This document shows positions 23,341-35,950 of a stretch of DNA of 64,000 nt, piece after piece. The DNA is from Ornithodoros turicata. Lineage: Eukaryota; Arthropoda; Arachnida; Ixodida; Argasidae. The stretch covers positions 230,102,258 through 230,166,257 of the forward strand of contig NC_088201.1 in assembly GCF_037126465.1 (NCBI RefSeq), in the 5' to 3' direction. The stretch's first letter is position 1, and each line of letters begins with the position of its first letter. A program made the translations under genes and the position numbers. The notes beneath the pieces were generated by a model, which worked only from the letters and a program-made list of their open reading frames with translations, made no database searches and was not told where the DNA came from.

Positions 23341-25460
23341 AAGGGTAAGCTATCATGAGAGAGCTGCCGGCATAGGAAAACTGTGTTCTAGGTTATGTTA
23401 GGTTATGTTAGGTTAGGTTAGGCTAGGCAAGGCTAGGTTAGACTAGGCTAGGCTAGGGTAGGGTAGGCTAGGCTAGGTTAGGTTAGGTTAGGCTAGGTTA
23501 GGTTAGGTTAGGTTAGGTTAGGTTAGGTTAGGTTAAGTTAAGTTAAGTTAAGTTAAGTTAAGTTAAGTTAAGTTAGGTTAGGTTAGGTTAGGTTAGGTTA
23601 GGTTAGGCTAGGCTAGGCTAGGCTAGGGTAGGCTACGAGCGCATACAGCGTAGTAAGGCTTAGCAGCGGCCGCGTTTCGTCGGTGAAGCTATCATGAGAG
23701 AGCTGCGGGCTTTGGAAAACTGTGTTCTGGTCTGGTCAGGTCAGGTCAGGTCAGGTTAGGTTAGGTTAGGCTAGGCTAGGCTACGAGCGCGTACAGCGTA
23801 GTGAGGCTTAGTAGCGGCTGCGTTTCGTATGTGAAGCTATCATGAGAGAGCTGCCGGCATTGGAAAACTGTGTTTAGTTTAGTTAAGTTTAGTTTAGGTT
23901 CGGTTCGGTTCGGTTCGACTAGGCTCGGCTAGGCTAGGCTAGGCTAGGCTACGAGCGCTACAGCGTAGTAAGGCTTAGCAGCGACCGCGTTTCGTCGGTG
24001 AAGCTATCATGAGACAGCTGCTGGCAGTAGAAAATGGTGTTTTAGTTTGGTCAGGTCAGGCTAGGCTACGAGCGCGTACAGCGTAGTAAGGCTTAGCAGC
24101 GGCCGCGTTTCGTCAGTGAAGCTATCATGAGAGAGCTGCGGGCATTGCAAAACGGCGTTCTAGTTAGGTTAGGTTAGGCTACGAGCGCGTACAGCGTAGT
24201 AAGGCTTGGCAGCGGCCGCGTTTCGTCGGTGAAGCTATCATGAGACAGCTGCTGGCATTGCAAAATGATGTTTTAGTTAGGTTAGGTTAGGTTAGGTTAG
24301 GCTACCAGCGCGTACAGCATAGTAAGGCTTAGCAGCGGCCGCGTTTCGTCGGTGAAGCTGTCATGAGAGAGCTGCCGGCATTGGAAAACTGTGTTGGGTT
24401 GGATTGGGTTAGGTTAAGTTAGGCTAAGCTAGGCTAGGCTAGGCTAGGCTAGGTTAGGTTAGGTTAGGTTAGGTTAGGTTAGGCTAGGCTATGCTAGGCT
24501 AGGCTAGGCTACGAGCACGTACAGCGTAGTAAGGCGTAGCAGCGGCCGCGTTTCGTCGGTGAAGCTACCATGAGACAGCTGCCGGCATGGCAAAACGGCG
24601 TTCTAGTTAGGTTAGGTTAGGCTACCAGCGCGTACAGCATAGTAAGGGTAGCAGCGGCCGCGTTTTGTCGGTGAAGCTACCATGAGACAGCTGCTGGCAT
24701 TGGAAAATGGCGTTTTAGTTAGCTTAGGTTAGGTTAGGCTACGAGCGCGTACAGCGTAGTAAGGCTTAGCAGCGGCCGCGTTTCGTCAGTGAAGCTATCA
24801 TGAGAGAGCTGCCGGCATTGGAAAACTCTGTTCTAGGTTATGTTAGGCTAGGTTAGGCCAGGCAAGGCTAGGCTAGACTAGGCTAGGCTAGGGTAGGCTA
24901 GGTTAGGTTAGGTTAGGTTAAGTTAAGTTAAGTTAGGTTAGGTTAGGTTAGGTTAGGTTAGGTTAGGTTAGGTTAGGCTAGGCTAGGCTAGGCTAGGGTA
25001 GGCTACGAGCGCGTACAGCGTAGTAAGGCTTAGCAGCGCCCGCGTTTCGCCGGTGAAGCTATCATGAGAGAGCTGCCGGCTTTGGAAAACTGTGTTCTGG
25101 TCTGGTCAGGTCAGGTCAGGTCAGGTTAGGTTAGGTTAGGCTAGGCTAGGCTACGAGCGCGTACAGCGTAGTGAGGCTTAGCAGCGGCTGCGTTTCGTAC
25201 GTGAAGCTATCATGAGAGAGCTGCCGGCATTGCAAAACGGCGTTCTAGTTAGGTTAGGCTACGAGCGCGTACAGCGTAGTAAGGCTTAGCAGCGGCCGCA
25301 TTTCGTCAGTGAAGCTATCATGAGAGAGCTGCCGGCATTGCAAAACGGCGTTCTAGTTAGGTTAGGTTAGGCTACGAGCGCGTACAGCGTAGTAAGGCTT
25401 GGCAGCGGCCGCGTTTCGTCGGTGAAGCTATCATGAGACAGCTGCTGGCATTGCAAAATG
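23341..25460 (+). repeat. Higher-order satellite repeat X, copy 1 (about 2.1 kb)
   Basis: It starts with a truncated core reading AAGGGTAAGCTATCATGAG and GGCATAGGAAAACTG, then a run of TTAAG pentamers. The whole arrangement is repeated at 28,617-30,731, an offset of 5,271-5,276 bp. The two copies diverge after a shared core at their right ends. Confidence 0.85.
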
Positions 25461-28200
25461 GCAATTTAGTTAGGTTAGGTTAGGCTAGGCTAGGCTAGGC
25501 TAGGTTAGGTTAGGTTAGGTTAGGTTAGGTTAGGTTAGGTTAGGTTAGGTTAGGTTAGGTTAGGTTAGGCTAGGCTAGGCTAGGCTAGGTTAGGTTAGGC
25601 TAGGTTAGGCTTGAGTAGGCTAGGCTACGAGCATGTACAGCGTAGTAATGCGTAGCAGCAGCCGCGTTTCATCGGTGAAGCTACCATGAGAGAGCTGCCG
25701 CCATGGCAAAACGGCGTTCTAGTTAGGTTAGGTTAGGCTACGAGCGCGTACAGCGTAGTAAGGATTAGCAGCGGCCGCGTTTCGTCGGTGAAGCTATCAT
25801 GAGAGAGCTGCTGGCATTGCAAAACAGCGTTCTAGTTAGGTTAGGCTACGAGCGCGTACAGCGTAGTAAGGCTTAGCAGCGGCCGCGTTTCGTCGGTGAA
25901 GCTATCATGAGAGAGCTGCCAGCATTGGAAAACTGTGTTCTGGTCTGGTCAGGTCAGGTTAGGTCAGGTTAGGTTAGGTTAGGTTAGGCTAGGCTAGGCT
26001 ACGAGCGCGTACAGGGGAGTAGGGCTTAGCAGCGGCCGCGTTTGAACGGTGAAGCTATCATGACAGAGCTGGTGGCATTGCAAAATGGCGTTTTAGTTAG
26101 GTTAGGTTAGGTTAGGCTACCAGCGCGTACAGCGTAGTAAGGCTTAGCAGCCGCCGCGTTTCGTCGCTGAAGCTATCATGAGAGAGCTGCCGGCATTGGA
26201 AAACTGTGTTCTAGGTTATGCCAGGCAAGGCTAGGCTACGAGAGCGTACAGCGTAGTAAGGCTTAGCAGCGGCCGCGTTTCGGCGGTGAAACTATCATGG
26301 GAGAGCTGCCGGCATTGCAAAACGGCGTTCTAGTTAGGTTAGGTTAGGCTACGAGCGCGTACAGCGTAGTAAGGCTTGGCAGCGGCCGTGTTTTGTTGGT
26401 GAAGCTTTCATGAGAGAGCTGCCGGCATTGGAAAACTGTGTTCTAGGTTAGGTTAGGCTAGGCAAGGCTAGGCAAGGCTAGGCTAGGTAAGGTTAGGTTA
26501 AGTTAGATTAGGTTAGGTTAGGTTAGGCTAGGCTAGGTTAGGTTAGGTTAGGCTAGGCTAGGCTAGGATAGGCTAGCTTAGGTTAGGTTAGGTTAGGTTA
26601 GGCTAGGCTAGGCTAGACTACGAGCACGTACAGTGTAGTAAGGCATAGCAGAGGGCGCGTTTTGTCGGTGAAGCTACCATGAGAGAGCTGCCGGCATGGC
26701 AAAACGGCGTTCTAGTTAGGTTAGGTTAGGCTACGAGCGCGTACAGCGTACTAAGGCTTAGCAGTGGCCGCGGTTCGTAGGTGAAGCTATCATGAGAGAG
26801 CTGCTGGCATTGGAAAATGGCGTTTTAGTTAGGTTAGGTTAGGTTAGGCTACGAGCGCGTACAGTCTAGTAAGGCTTCGCAGCGGCCACGTTTCGTCGGT
26901 GAAGCTATCATCAGAGAGCTGCCGGCATTGGAAAACTGTGTTGGGTGGGGTTGGGTTAGGTTAGCTTAGGTTAGGCTAGGCTAGGCTAGGCTAGGTTAGG
27001 TTAGGTTAGGTTAGGCTAGGCTAGGCTAGGCTAGGTTAGGTTAGGTTAGGCTAGGTTAGGCTAGGCTAGGCTAGGCTACGAGCATGTACAGCGTAGTAAT
27101 GCGTAGCAGCGGCCGCGTTTCGTCGGTGAAGCTACCATGCGGCATGGCAAAACGGCGTTCTAGTTAGGTTAGGTTAGGCTACGAGCGCGTACAGCGTAGT
27201 AAGGCTTAGCAGCGGCTGCGTTTCGTCGGTGAAGCTATCATGAGAGAGCTGCCGGCATTGGAAAACTGTGTTCTAGGTTATGCCAGGCTAGGCTAGGCTC
27301 CGAGAGCGTACAGCGTAGTAAGGCTTAGCAGCGGCCGCGTTTCGGCGGTGAAACTATCATGGGAGAGCTGCCGGCATTGCAAAACGGCGTTGTAGTTAGG
27401 TTAGGTTAGGCTACGAGCGCGTACAGCGTAGTAAGGCTTGGCAGCGGCCGTGTTTTGTTGGTGAAGCTATCATGAGAGAGCTGCCGGCATTGGAAAACTG
27501 TGTTCTAGGTTAGGTTAGGTTAGGTTAGGCTAGGCTAGGCTAGGCTAGGCTAGGCTAGGCAAGGCTAGGCAAGGCTAGGCTAGGTAAGGTTAGGTTAAGT
27601 TAGATTAGGTTAGGTTAGGTTAGGTTAGGTTAGGCTAGGCAAGGCTAGGCTAGGCTAGGCTAGCTTAGGTTAGGTTAGGTTAGGTTAGGCTAGGCTAGGC
27701 TAGGCTAGGCTACGAGCACGTACAGTGTAGTAAGGCATAGCAGAGGCCGCGTTTTGTCGGTGAAGCTACCATGAGAGAGCTGCCGGCATGGCAAAACGGC
27801 GTTCTAGTTAGATTAGGTTAGGCTACGAGCGCGTACAGCGTAGTAAGGCTTAGCAGTGGCCGCGGTTCGTAGGTGAAGCTATCATGAGAGAGCTGCTGGC
27901 ATTGGAAAATGGCGTTTTAGTTAGGTTAGGTTAGGTTAGGCTACGAGCGCGTACAGTGTAGTAAGGCTTCGCAGCGGCCACGTTTCGTCGGTGAAGCTAT
28001 CATCAGAGAGCTGCCGGCATTGGAAAACTGTGTTGGGTGGGGTTGGGTTAGGTTAGGCTAGGTTAGGCTAGGCTAGGCTAGGCTAGGCTAGGTTAGGTTG
28101 GGTTAGGTTAGGTTAGGTTAGGTTAGGTTAGGTTAGGTTAGGCTAGGCTAGGCTAGGCTAGGCTAGGTTAGGTTAGGTTAGGCTAGGTTAGGCTAGGCTA
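25430..28200 (+). repeat. Higher-order satellite repeat, copy C (internally deleted)
   Basis: This matches the region from about 17,340 through copy A, at an offset of about 8,060 bp at the CTTGAGTAGG marker. About 540 bp is missing: after CATGCGGCATGG (about 27,140) the sequence jumps to what lies near 19,680 in copy A. It sits between the two X copies. Confidence 0.75.
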
Positions 28201-28616
28201 GGCTAGGCTACGAGCATGTACAGCGTAGTAATGCGTAGCAGCGGCCGCGTTTCGTCGGTGAAGCTACCATGAGAGGGCTGCCGGCATGGCAAAACGGCGT
28301 TCTAGTTACGTAGGTTAGACTACGAGCGTGTACAGCGTAGTAAGGCTTAGCAGCGGCCGCGTTTCGTCGGTGAAGCTATCATGAGAGAGCTGCCGGCATT
28401 GGAAAACTGTTCTAGTTAGGTTAGGTTAGGTTAGGATAGGTTAGGTTAGGTTAGGTTAGGTTAGGCTAGGTTAGGCTAGGCTAGGCTACGAGCACGTACA
28501 GCGTAGTAATGCGTAGCAGCGGCCGCGTTTCGTCGGTGAAGCTATCATGAAGAGAGCTGCCGGCATTGCAAAACGGCGTTCTAGTTAGGTTAGGCTACGA
28601 GCGCGTACAGCGTAGT

Positions 28617-30731
28617 AAGGGTAAGCTATCATGAGAGAGCTGCCGGCATAGGAAAACTGTGTTCTAGGTTATGTTAGGTTATGTTAGGTTAGGTTAGGCT
28701 AGGCAAGGCTAGGTTAGACTAGGCTAGGCTAGGGTAGGGTAGGCTAGGCTAGGTTAGGTTAGGCTAGGTTAGGTTAGGTTAGGTTAGGTTAGGTTAGGTT
28801 AGGTTAGGTTAAGTTAAGTTAAGTTAAGTTAAGTTAAGTTAAGTTAGGTTAGGTTAGGTTAGGTTAGGTTAGGTTAGGTTAGGTTAGGCTAGGCTAGGCT
28901 AGGCTAGGGTAGGCTACGAGCGCATACAGCGTAGTAAGGCTTAGCAGCGGCCGCGTTTCGTCGGTGAAGCTATCATGAGAGAGCTGCGGGCTTTGGAAAA
29001 CTGTGTTCTGGTCTGGTCAGGTCAGGTCAGGTCAGGTTAGGTTAGGTTAGGCTAGGCTAGGCTACGAGCGCGTACAGCGTAGTGAGGCTTAGTAGCGGCT
29101 GCGTTTCGTAGGTGAAGCTATCATGAGAGAGCTGCCGGCATTGGAAAACTGTGTTTAGTTTAGTTAAGTTTAGTTTAGGTTCGGTTCGGTTCGGTTCGGT
29201 TCGACTAGGCTCGGCTCGGCTAGGCTAGGCTAGGCTAGGCTACGAGCGCTACAGCGTAGTAAGGCTTAGCAGCGACCGCGTTTCGTCGGTGAAGCTATCA
29301 TGAGACAGCTGCTGGCAGTAGAAAATGGTGTTTTAGTTTGGTCAGGTCAGGCTAGGCTACGAGCGCGTACAGCGTAGTAAGGCTTAGCAGCGGCCGCGTT
29401 TCGTCAGTGAAGCTATCATGAGAGAGCTGCGGGCATTGCAAAACGGCGTTCTAGTTAGGTTAGGTTAGGCTACGAGCGCGTACAGCGTAGTAAGGCTTGG
29501 CAGCGGCCGCGTTTCGTCGGTGAAGCTATCATGAGACAGCTGCTGGCATTGCAAAATGATGTTTTAGTTAGGTTAGGTTAGGTTAGGTTAGGCTACCAGC
29601 GCGTACAGCATAGTAAGGCTTAGCAGCGGCCGCGTTTCGTCGGTGAAGCTGTCATGAGAGAGCTGCCGGCATTGGAAAACTGTGTTGGGTTGGATTGGGT
29701 TAGGTTAAGTTAGGCTAAGCTAGGCTAGGCTAGGCTAGGCTATGCTAGGCTAGGCTAGGCTACGAGCACGTACAGCGTAGTAAGGCGTAGCAGCGGCCGC
29801 GTTTCGTCGGTGAAGCTACCATGAGACAGCTGCCGGCATGGCAAAACGGCGTTCTAGTTAGGTTAGGTTAGGCTACCAGCGCGTACAGCATAGTAAGGGT
29901 AGCAGCGGCCGCGTTTTGTCGGTGAAGCTACCATGAGACAGCTGCTGGCATTGGAAAATGGCGTTTTAGTTAGCTTAGGTTAGGTTAGGCTACGAGCGCG
30001 TACAGCGTAGTAAGGCTTAGCAGCGGCCGCGTTTCGTCAGTGAAGCTATCATGAGAGAGCTGCCGGCATTGGAAAACTCTGTTCTAGGTTATGTTAGGCT
30101 AGGTTAGGCCAGGCAAGGCTAGGCTAGACTAGGCTAGGCTAGGCTAGGCTAGGTTAGGTTAGGTTAAGTTAAGTTAGGTTAGGTTAGGTTAGGTTAGGTT
30201 AGGTTAGGTTAGGTTAGGTTAGGTTAGGTTAGGTTAGGTTAGGTTAGGCTAGGCTAGGCTAGGCTAGGGTAGGCTACGAGCGCGTACAGCGTAGTAAGGC
30301 TTAGCAGCGCCCGCGTTTCGCCGGTGAAGCTATCATGAGAGAGCTGCCGGCTTTGGAAAACTGTGTTCTGGTCTGGTCAGGTCAGGTCAGGTCAGGTTAG
30401 GTTAGGTTAGGCTAGGCTAGGCTACGAGCGCGTACAGCGTAGTGAGGCTTAGCAGAGGCTGCGTTTCGTAGGTGAAGCTATCATGAGAGAGCTGCCGGCA
30501 TTGCAAAACGGCGTTCTAGTTAGGTTAGGCTACGAGCGCGTACAGCGTAGTAAGGCTTAGCAGCGGCCGCATTTCGTCAGTGAAGCTATCATGAGAGAGC
30601 TGCCGGCATTGCAAAACGGCGTTCTAGTTAGGTTAGGTTAGGCTACGAGCGCGTACAGCGTAGTAAGGCTTGGCAGCGGCCGCGTTTCGTCGGTGAAGCT
30701 ATCATGAGACAGCTGCTGGCATTGCAAAATG
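28617..30731 (+). repeat. Higher-order satellite repeat X, copy 2
   Basis: This is the second copy of the 2.1-kb X segment, with the same truncated first core, TTAAG run, GAGCGCTACAGCG core and GGCAGTAGAAAATGG core. Differences seen are mostly in pentamer copy number. Confidence 0.85.
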
Positions 30732-33700
30732 ATGTTTTAGTTAGGTTAGGTTAGGTTAGGTTAGGCTACCAGCGCGTACAGCATAGTAAGGCTTAGCAGC
30801 GGCCGCGTTTCGTCGGTGAAGCTGTCATGAGAGAGCTGACGGCATTGGAAAACTGTGTGTTGGGTTGGGTTGGGTTAGGTTAGGTTAGGCTAGGTTAGGT
30901 TAGGTTAGCTTAGGTTAGGCTAGGCTAGGCTAGGCTAGGTTAGGTTAGGTTAGGTTAGGCTAGGCTATGCTAGGCTAGGCTAGGCTACGAGCACGTACAG
31001 CGTAGTAAGGCGTAGCAGCGGCCGCGTTTCGTCGGTGAAGCTATCATGAGAGAGCTGCCGGCATTGGAAAACTGTGTGTTGGGTTGGGTTGGGTTGGGTT
31101 AGGTTAGGTTAGGCTAGGCTAGGCTAGGCTAGGCTAGGCTAGGCTAGGCTACGTTAGGTTAGGTTAGGTTAGGTTAGGTTAGGTTAGGTTAGGTTAGGTT
31201 AGGTTAGGCTAGGCTAGGCTAGGGTAGGCTAGGCTAGGCTATGAGCACGTACAGCGTAGTAAGGCTTAGCAGCGGCCCCGTTTCGTCGGTGAAGTTATCA
31301 TGAGAGAGCTGCCGGCATTGGAAAACTGTGTTCTCGTCTGGTCTGGTCAGGTCAGGTCAGGTTAGGTTAGGTTAGGTTAGGTTAGGTTAGGTTAGGTTAG
31401 GTTAGGTTAGGCTAGGTTAGGCTAGCCTAGGCTACGAGCGCGTACAGCGTAGTAAGGCTTAGCAGCGGCCGCGTTTCGTCAGTGAAGCTATCATGAGACA
31501 GCTGCTGGCATTGCAAAATGGCGTTTTAGTTAGGTTAGGTTAGGGTACGAGCGCGTACAGCGTAGTTAGGCTTAGCAGCGGCCGCGTTTTGTCGGTGAAG
31601 CTACCATGAGACAGCTGCTGGCATTGGAAAATGGCGTTTTAGTTAGCTTAGGTTAGGTTAGGCTACGAGCGCGTACAGCGTAGTAAGGCTTAGCAGTGGC
31701 CGCGTTTCGTCAGTGAAGCTATCATGAGAGAGCTGCCGGCATTGGAAAACTGTGTTCTAGGTTACGTTAGGTTAGGTTAGGTTAGGCTAGGCAAGGCAAG
31801 GCTAGGCTAGGCTAAGCTAAGCTAGGTTAGGCTAGGTAAGGTTAGGTTAGGGTTGGTTAGGCTAGGCTAGACTAGGCTAGGTTAGGCTAGGTTAGGTTAG
31901 GTTAGGTTAGGTTAGGTTAGGTTAAGTTAGGTTAGGTTAGGTTAGGTTAAGTTAGGTTAGGTTAGGTTAGGTTAGGTCAGGTCAGGTCAGGTCAGGTTAG
32001 GTTAGGTTAGGCTAGGCTAGGCTACGAGCGCGTACAGCTAGTGAGGCTTAGCAGCGGCTGCGTTTCGTAGGTGAAGCTATCATGAGAGAGCTGCCGGCAT
32101 TGGAAAACTGTGTTTAGTTTAGTTAAGTTTAGTTTAGGTTAGGTTAGGTTCGGTTGGGTTCGACTAGGCTCGGCTAGGCTAGGCTAGGCTACGAGCGAAA
32201 CAGCTTAGTAAGGCTTAGCAGCGGCCGCGTTTCGTCGGTGAAGCTATCATGAGAGAGCTGCCGGCATTGCAAAACGGCGTTCTAGTTAGGTTAGGCTACG
32301 AGCGCGTACAGCGTAGTCAGGCTTAGCAGGGACCGCGTTTCGTCGGTGAAGCTATCATGAGACAGCTGCTGGCATTAGAAAATGTTGTTTTAGTTTGGTC
32401 AGGTCAGGCTAGGCTACGAGCGCGTACAGCGTAGTAAGGCTTAGCAGCGGCCGCTTTTCCTCGGTGAAGTTATCATGAGAGAGCTGCCGGCATTGGAAAA
32501 CTGTGTTCTGGTCTGGTGTGGTCAGGTCAGGTCAGGTCAGGTTAGGTTAGGTTAGGTTGGGTTAGGCTAGGTTGGGCTAGGTTAGGCTAGGCTAGGCTAC
32601 GAGCGCGTACAGCGTAGTAAGGGTTAGCAGCGGCCGCGTTTCGTCGGTGAAGCTATCATGAGAGAGCTGCCGGCATTGCAGAACGGCGTTCTAGTTATGT
32701 TAGGCTACGAGCGCGTACAGCGTAGTAAGGCTTGGCAGCGGCCGCGTTTCATCGGTGAAGCTATCGTGAGAGAGCTGCCGGCATTGGAAAACTGTGTGTT
32801 GGGTTGGGTTGGGTTAGGTTAGGTTAGGTTAGGTTAGGTTAGCTTAGGTTAGGCTAGGCTAGGCTAGGCTAGGCTAGGTTAGGTTAGGATAGGTTAGGCT
32901 AGGCTAGGCTAGGCTAGGCTAGGCTAGGGTAGGCTAGGCTAGGCTACGAGCATCTACAGCGTAGTAAGGCGTAGCAGCGGCCGCGTTTCGTCGGTGAAGC
33001 TACCATGAGAGAGCTGCTGGCATTGCAAAATGGCGTTTTAGTTAGGTTAGGATAGGCTACGAGCGCGTACAGCGTAGTTAGGCTTAGCAGCGGCCGCGTT
33101 TCGTCGGTGAAGCTATCATGAGAGAACTGCTTGCATTGGAAAATGGCGTTTCAGTTAGGTTAGGTTAGGTTAGGTTAGGCTACCAGCGCGTACAGCGTAG
33201 TAAGGGTAGCAGCGGCCGCGTTTTGTCGGTGAAGCTACCATGAGACAGCTGCTGGCATTGGAAAATGGCGTTTTAGTTAGCTTAGGTTAGGTTAGGCTAC
33301 GAGCTAGTACAGCGTAGTAAGGCTTAGCAGCGGCCGCGTTTCGTCAGTGAAGCTATCATGACAGAGCTGCCGGCATTGGAAAACTGTGTTCTAGGTTATG
33401 ATAGGTTAGGTTAGGTTAGGTTAGGTTAGGTTAGGTTAGGTTAGGTTAGGTGAGGTTAGGTTAGGCTAGGCTAGGCTAGGGTAGGGTAGGCTACGAGCGC
33501 GTAGAGCGTGGTAAGGCTTAGCAGCGGCCGCGTTTCGTCGGTGAAGCTATCATGAGAGAGCTGCCGACTTTGGAAAACTGTGTTCTGGTCTGGTCAGGTC
33601 AGGTCAGGTTAGGTTAGGTTAGGCTAGGCTAGGCTACGAGCGCGTACAGCGTAGTGAGGCTTAGCAGCGGCTGCGTTTCGTAGGTGAAGCTGTCATGAGA

Positions 33701-35837
33701 GAGCTGCCGGCATTGGAAAACTGTGTTTAATTTAGTTAAGTTTAGTTTAGGTTAGGTTAGGTTCGGTTCGGTTCGACTAGGCTCGGCTAGGCTACGAGCG
33801 CTACAGCGTAGTACGGCTTAGCAGCGACCGCGTTTCGTCGGTGAAGCTATCATGATACAGCTGCTGGCATTAGAAAATAGTGTTTTAGTTTGGTCAGGTC
33901 AGGCTAGGCTACGAGCGCGTACAGCGTAATAAGGCTTAGCAGCGGCCGCGTTTTGTCGGTGAAGCTATCATGAGACAGCTGCTGGCATTGCAAAATGGTG
34001 TTTTAGTTAGGTTAGGTTAGGCTACCAGCGCGTACAGCGTAGTAAGGTTTAGCAGCGGCCGCGTTTCGTCGGTGAAGCTATCATGAGAGAGCTGCCGGCA
34101 TTGGAAAACTGTGTGCTGTGTTGCGTTGGGTTAGGTTAGGTTAGGCTATGCTAGACTAGGCTAGGTTAGGTTAGGTTAGGTTAGGTTAGGTTAGGTTAGG
34201 TTAGCTTAGGTTAAGCTAGGCTAGGCTAGGCTCGGCTAGGTTAGGTTAGGTTAGGTTAGGTTAGGCTAGGCTAGGCTAGGCTAGGCTAGGCTAGGCTAGG
34301 CTAGGCTAGGCTAGGCTACGAGCACGTACAGCGTAGTAAGGCGTAGCAGCGGCCGCGTTTCGTCGGTGAAGCTACCATGAGAGAGCTGCCGGCATGGCAA
34401 TACGGCGTTCTAGTTAGGTTAGGTTAGGCTACGAGCGCGTACAGCGTAGTAAGGCTTAGCAGCGGCCGCGTTTCGTCGGTGAAGCTATCATGATAGAGCT
34501 GCCGGCATTGGAAAACTGTGTTCTGGCCTCGTCTTGTCGGGTCAGGTTAGGTCAGTCAGGTCAGGTCAGGTTAGGTTAGGCTAGGCTAGGCTAGGCTACG
34601 AGCGCGTACAGCGTAGTAAGGCTTAGCAGCGGCCGCGTTTCGTCGGTGAAGCTATCATGAGAGAGCTGCCGGCATTGCAAAACGGCGTTCTAGTTAGCTT
34701 AGGTTAGGCTACGAGCACGTACAGTGTAGTAAGGCGTAGCAGCGGCCGCGTTTTGTCGGTGAAGCTACCATGAGAGAGCTGCCGCCATGGCAAAACGGCA
34801 TTCTAGTTAGGTTAGGTTAGGCTACGAGCGCGTACAGCGTAGTAAGGCTTAGCAGCGGCCGCGGTTCGTCGGTGAAGCTATCATAAGAGAGCTGCCGGCA
34901 TTGGAAAACTGTGTTCTAGTTAGCTTAGGTTAGGTTAGGTTAGGTTAGGTTAGGCTACGAGCGCGTACAGCGTAGTAAGGCTTAGCAGCGGCCGCGTTTC
35001 GTCGGTGAAGCTATCATGAGAGAGCTGCCGGCATTGGAAAACTGTGTTCTGGCCTGGTCTGGTCAGGTCAGGTCAGGTCAGGTTAGGTTAGGTTAGGCTA
35101 GGCTAGGCTAGGCTACGAGCGCGTACAGCGTAGTAAGGCTTAGCAGCGGCCGAGTTTCGTCGGTGAAGCTATCATGAGAGAGCTGCCGGCATTGCAAAAC
35201 GGCGTTCTAGTTAGGTTAGGCTACGAGCGCGTACAGCGTAGTAAGGCTTAGCAGCAGCCGCGTTTCGTCGATGAAGCTATCCTGAGACAGCTACTGGCAT
35301 TGGAAAATGGCGTTTTAGTTAGGTTAGGTTAGGTTAGGCTACGAGCGCGTACAGCGTAGTAAGGCTTAGCAGCGGCCGCGTTTCGTCGGTGAAGCTATCA
35401 TGTAACAGCTGCTGGCATTGGAAATGGCGTTTTAGTTAGGTTAGGTTAGGTTAGGCTACGAACGCGTACAGCATAGTAAGGCTTAGCAGCGGCCGCGTTT
35501 CGTCGGTGAAGCTATCATGTAACAGCTGCTGGCATTGGAAAATGGCGTTTTAGTTAGGTTAGGTTAGGTTAGGCTACGAACGCGTACAGCATAGTAAGGC
35601 TTAGCAGCGGCCGCGTTTCGTCCGTGAAGCTATCATGAGAGAGCTGCCGGCTTTCGAAAAATGTGTTCTGGTCTGGTCATGTCAGGCAGGTGAGGTCAGG
35701 TTAGGTTAGGTTAGGTTAGGCTAGGCTAGCCTACGAGCGCGTACAGCGTAGTAAGGCTTAGCAGCGGCCGCGTTTCGTCGGTGAAGCTATCATGAGAGAG
35801 CTGCCGGCATTTTCAAAACTGTGTTTAGGTTAGGTTA

Positions 35838-35950
35838 GGTTTGGTTGGGTTGGGTTGGGTTGGGTTGGGTTGGGTTGGGTTCGGTTCGGTTCGGTTCGGT
35901 TCGGTTCGGCTCGGCTCGGCTCGGCTCGGCTCGGCTCGGCTCGGCTAGGC
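35838..35950 (+). repeat. Pentamer gradient TTGGG to TTCGG to CTCGG to CTAGG
   Basis: One spacer holds consecutive homogeneous blocks: about seven TTGGG, then about six TTCGG, then about eight CTCGG, then CTAGG. Each step differs from the next by one base. This suggests point changes that were spread locally by slippage or conversion. Confidence 0.85.
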
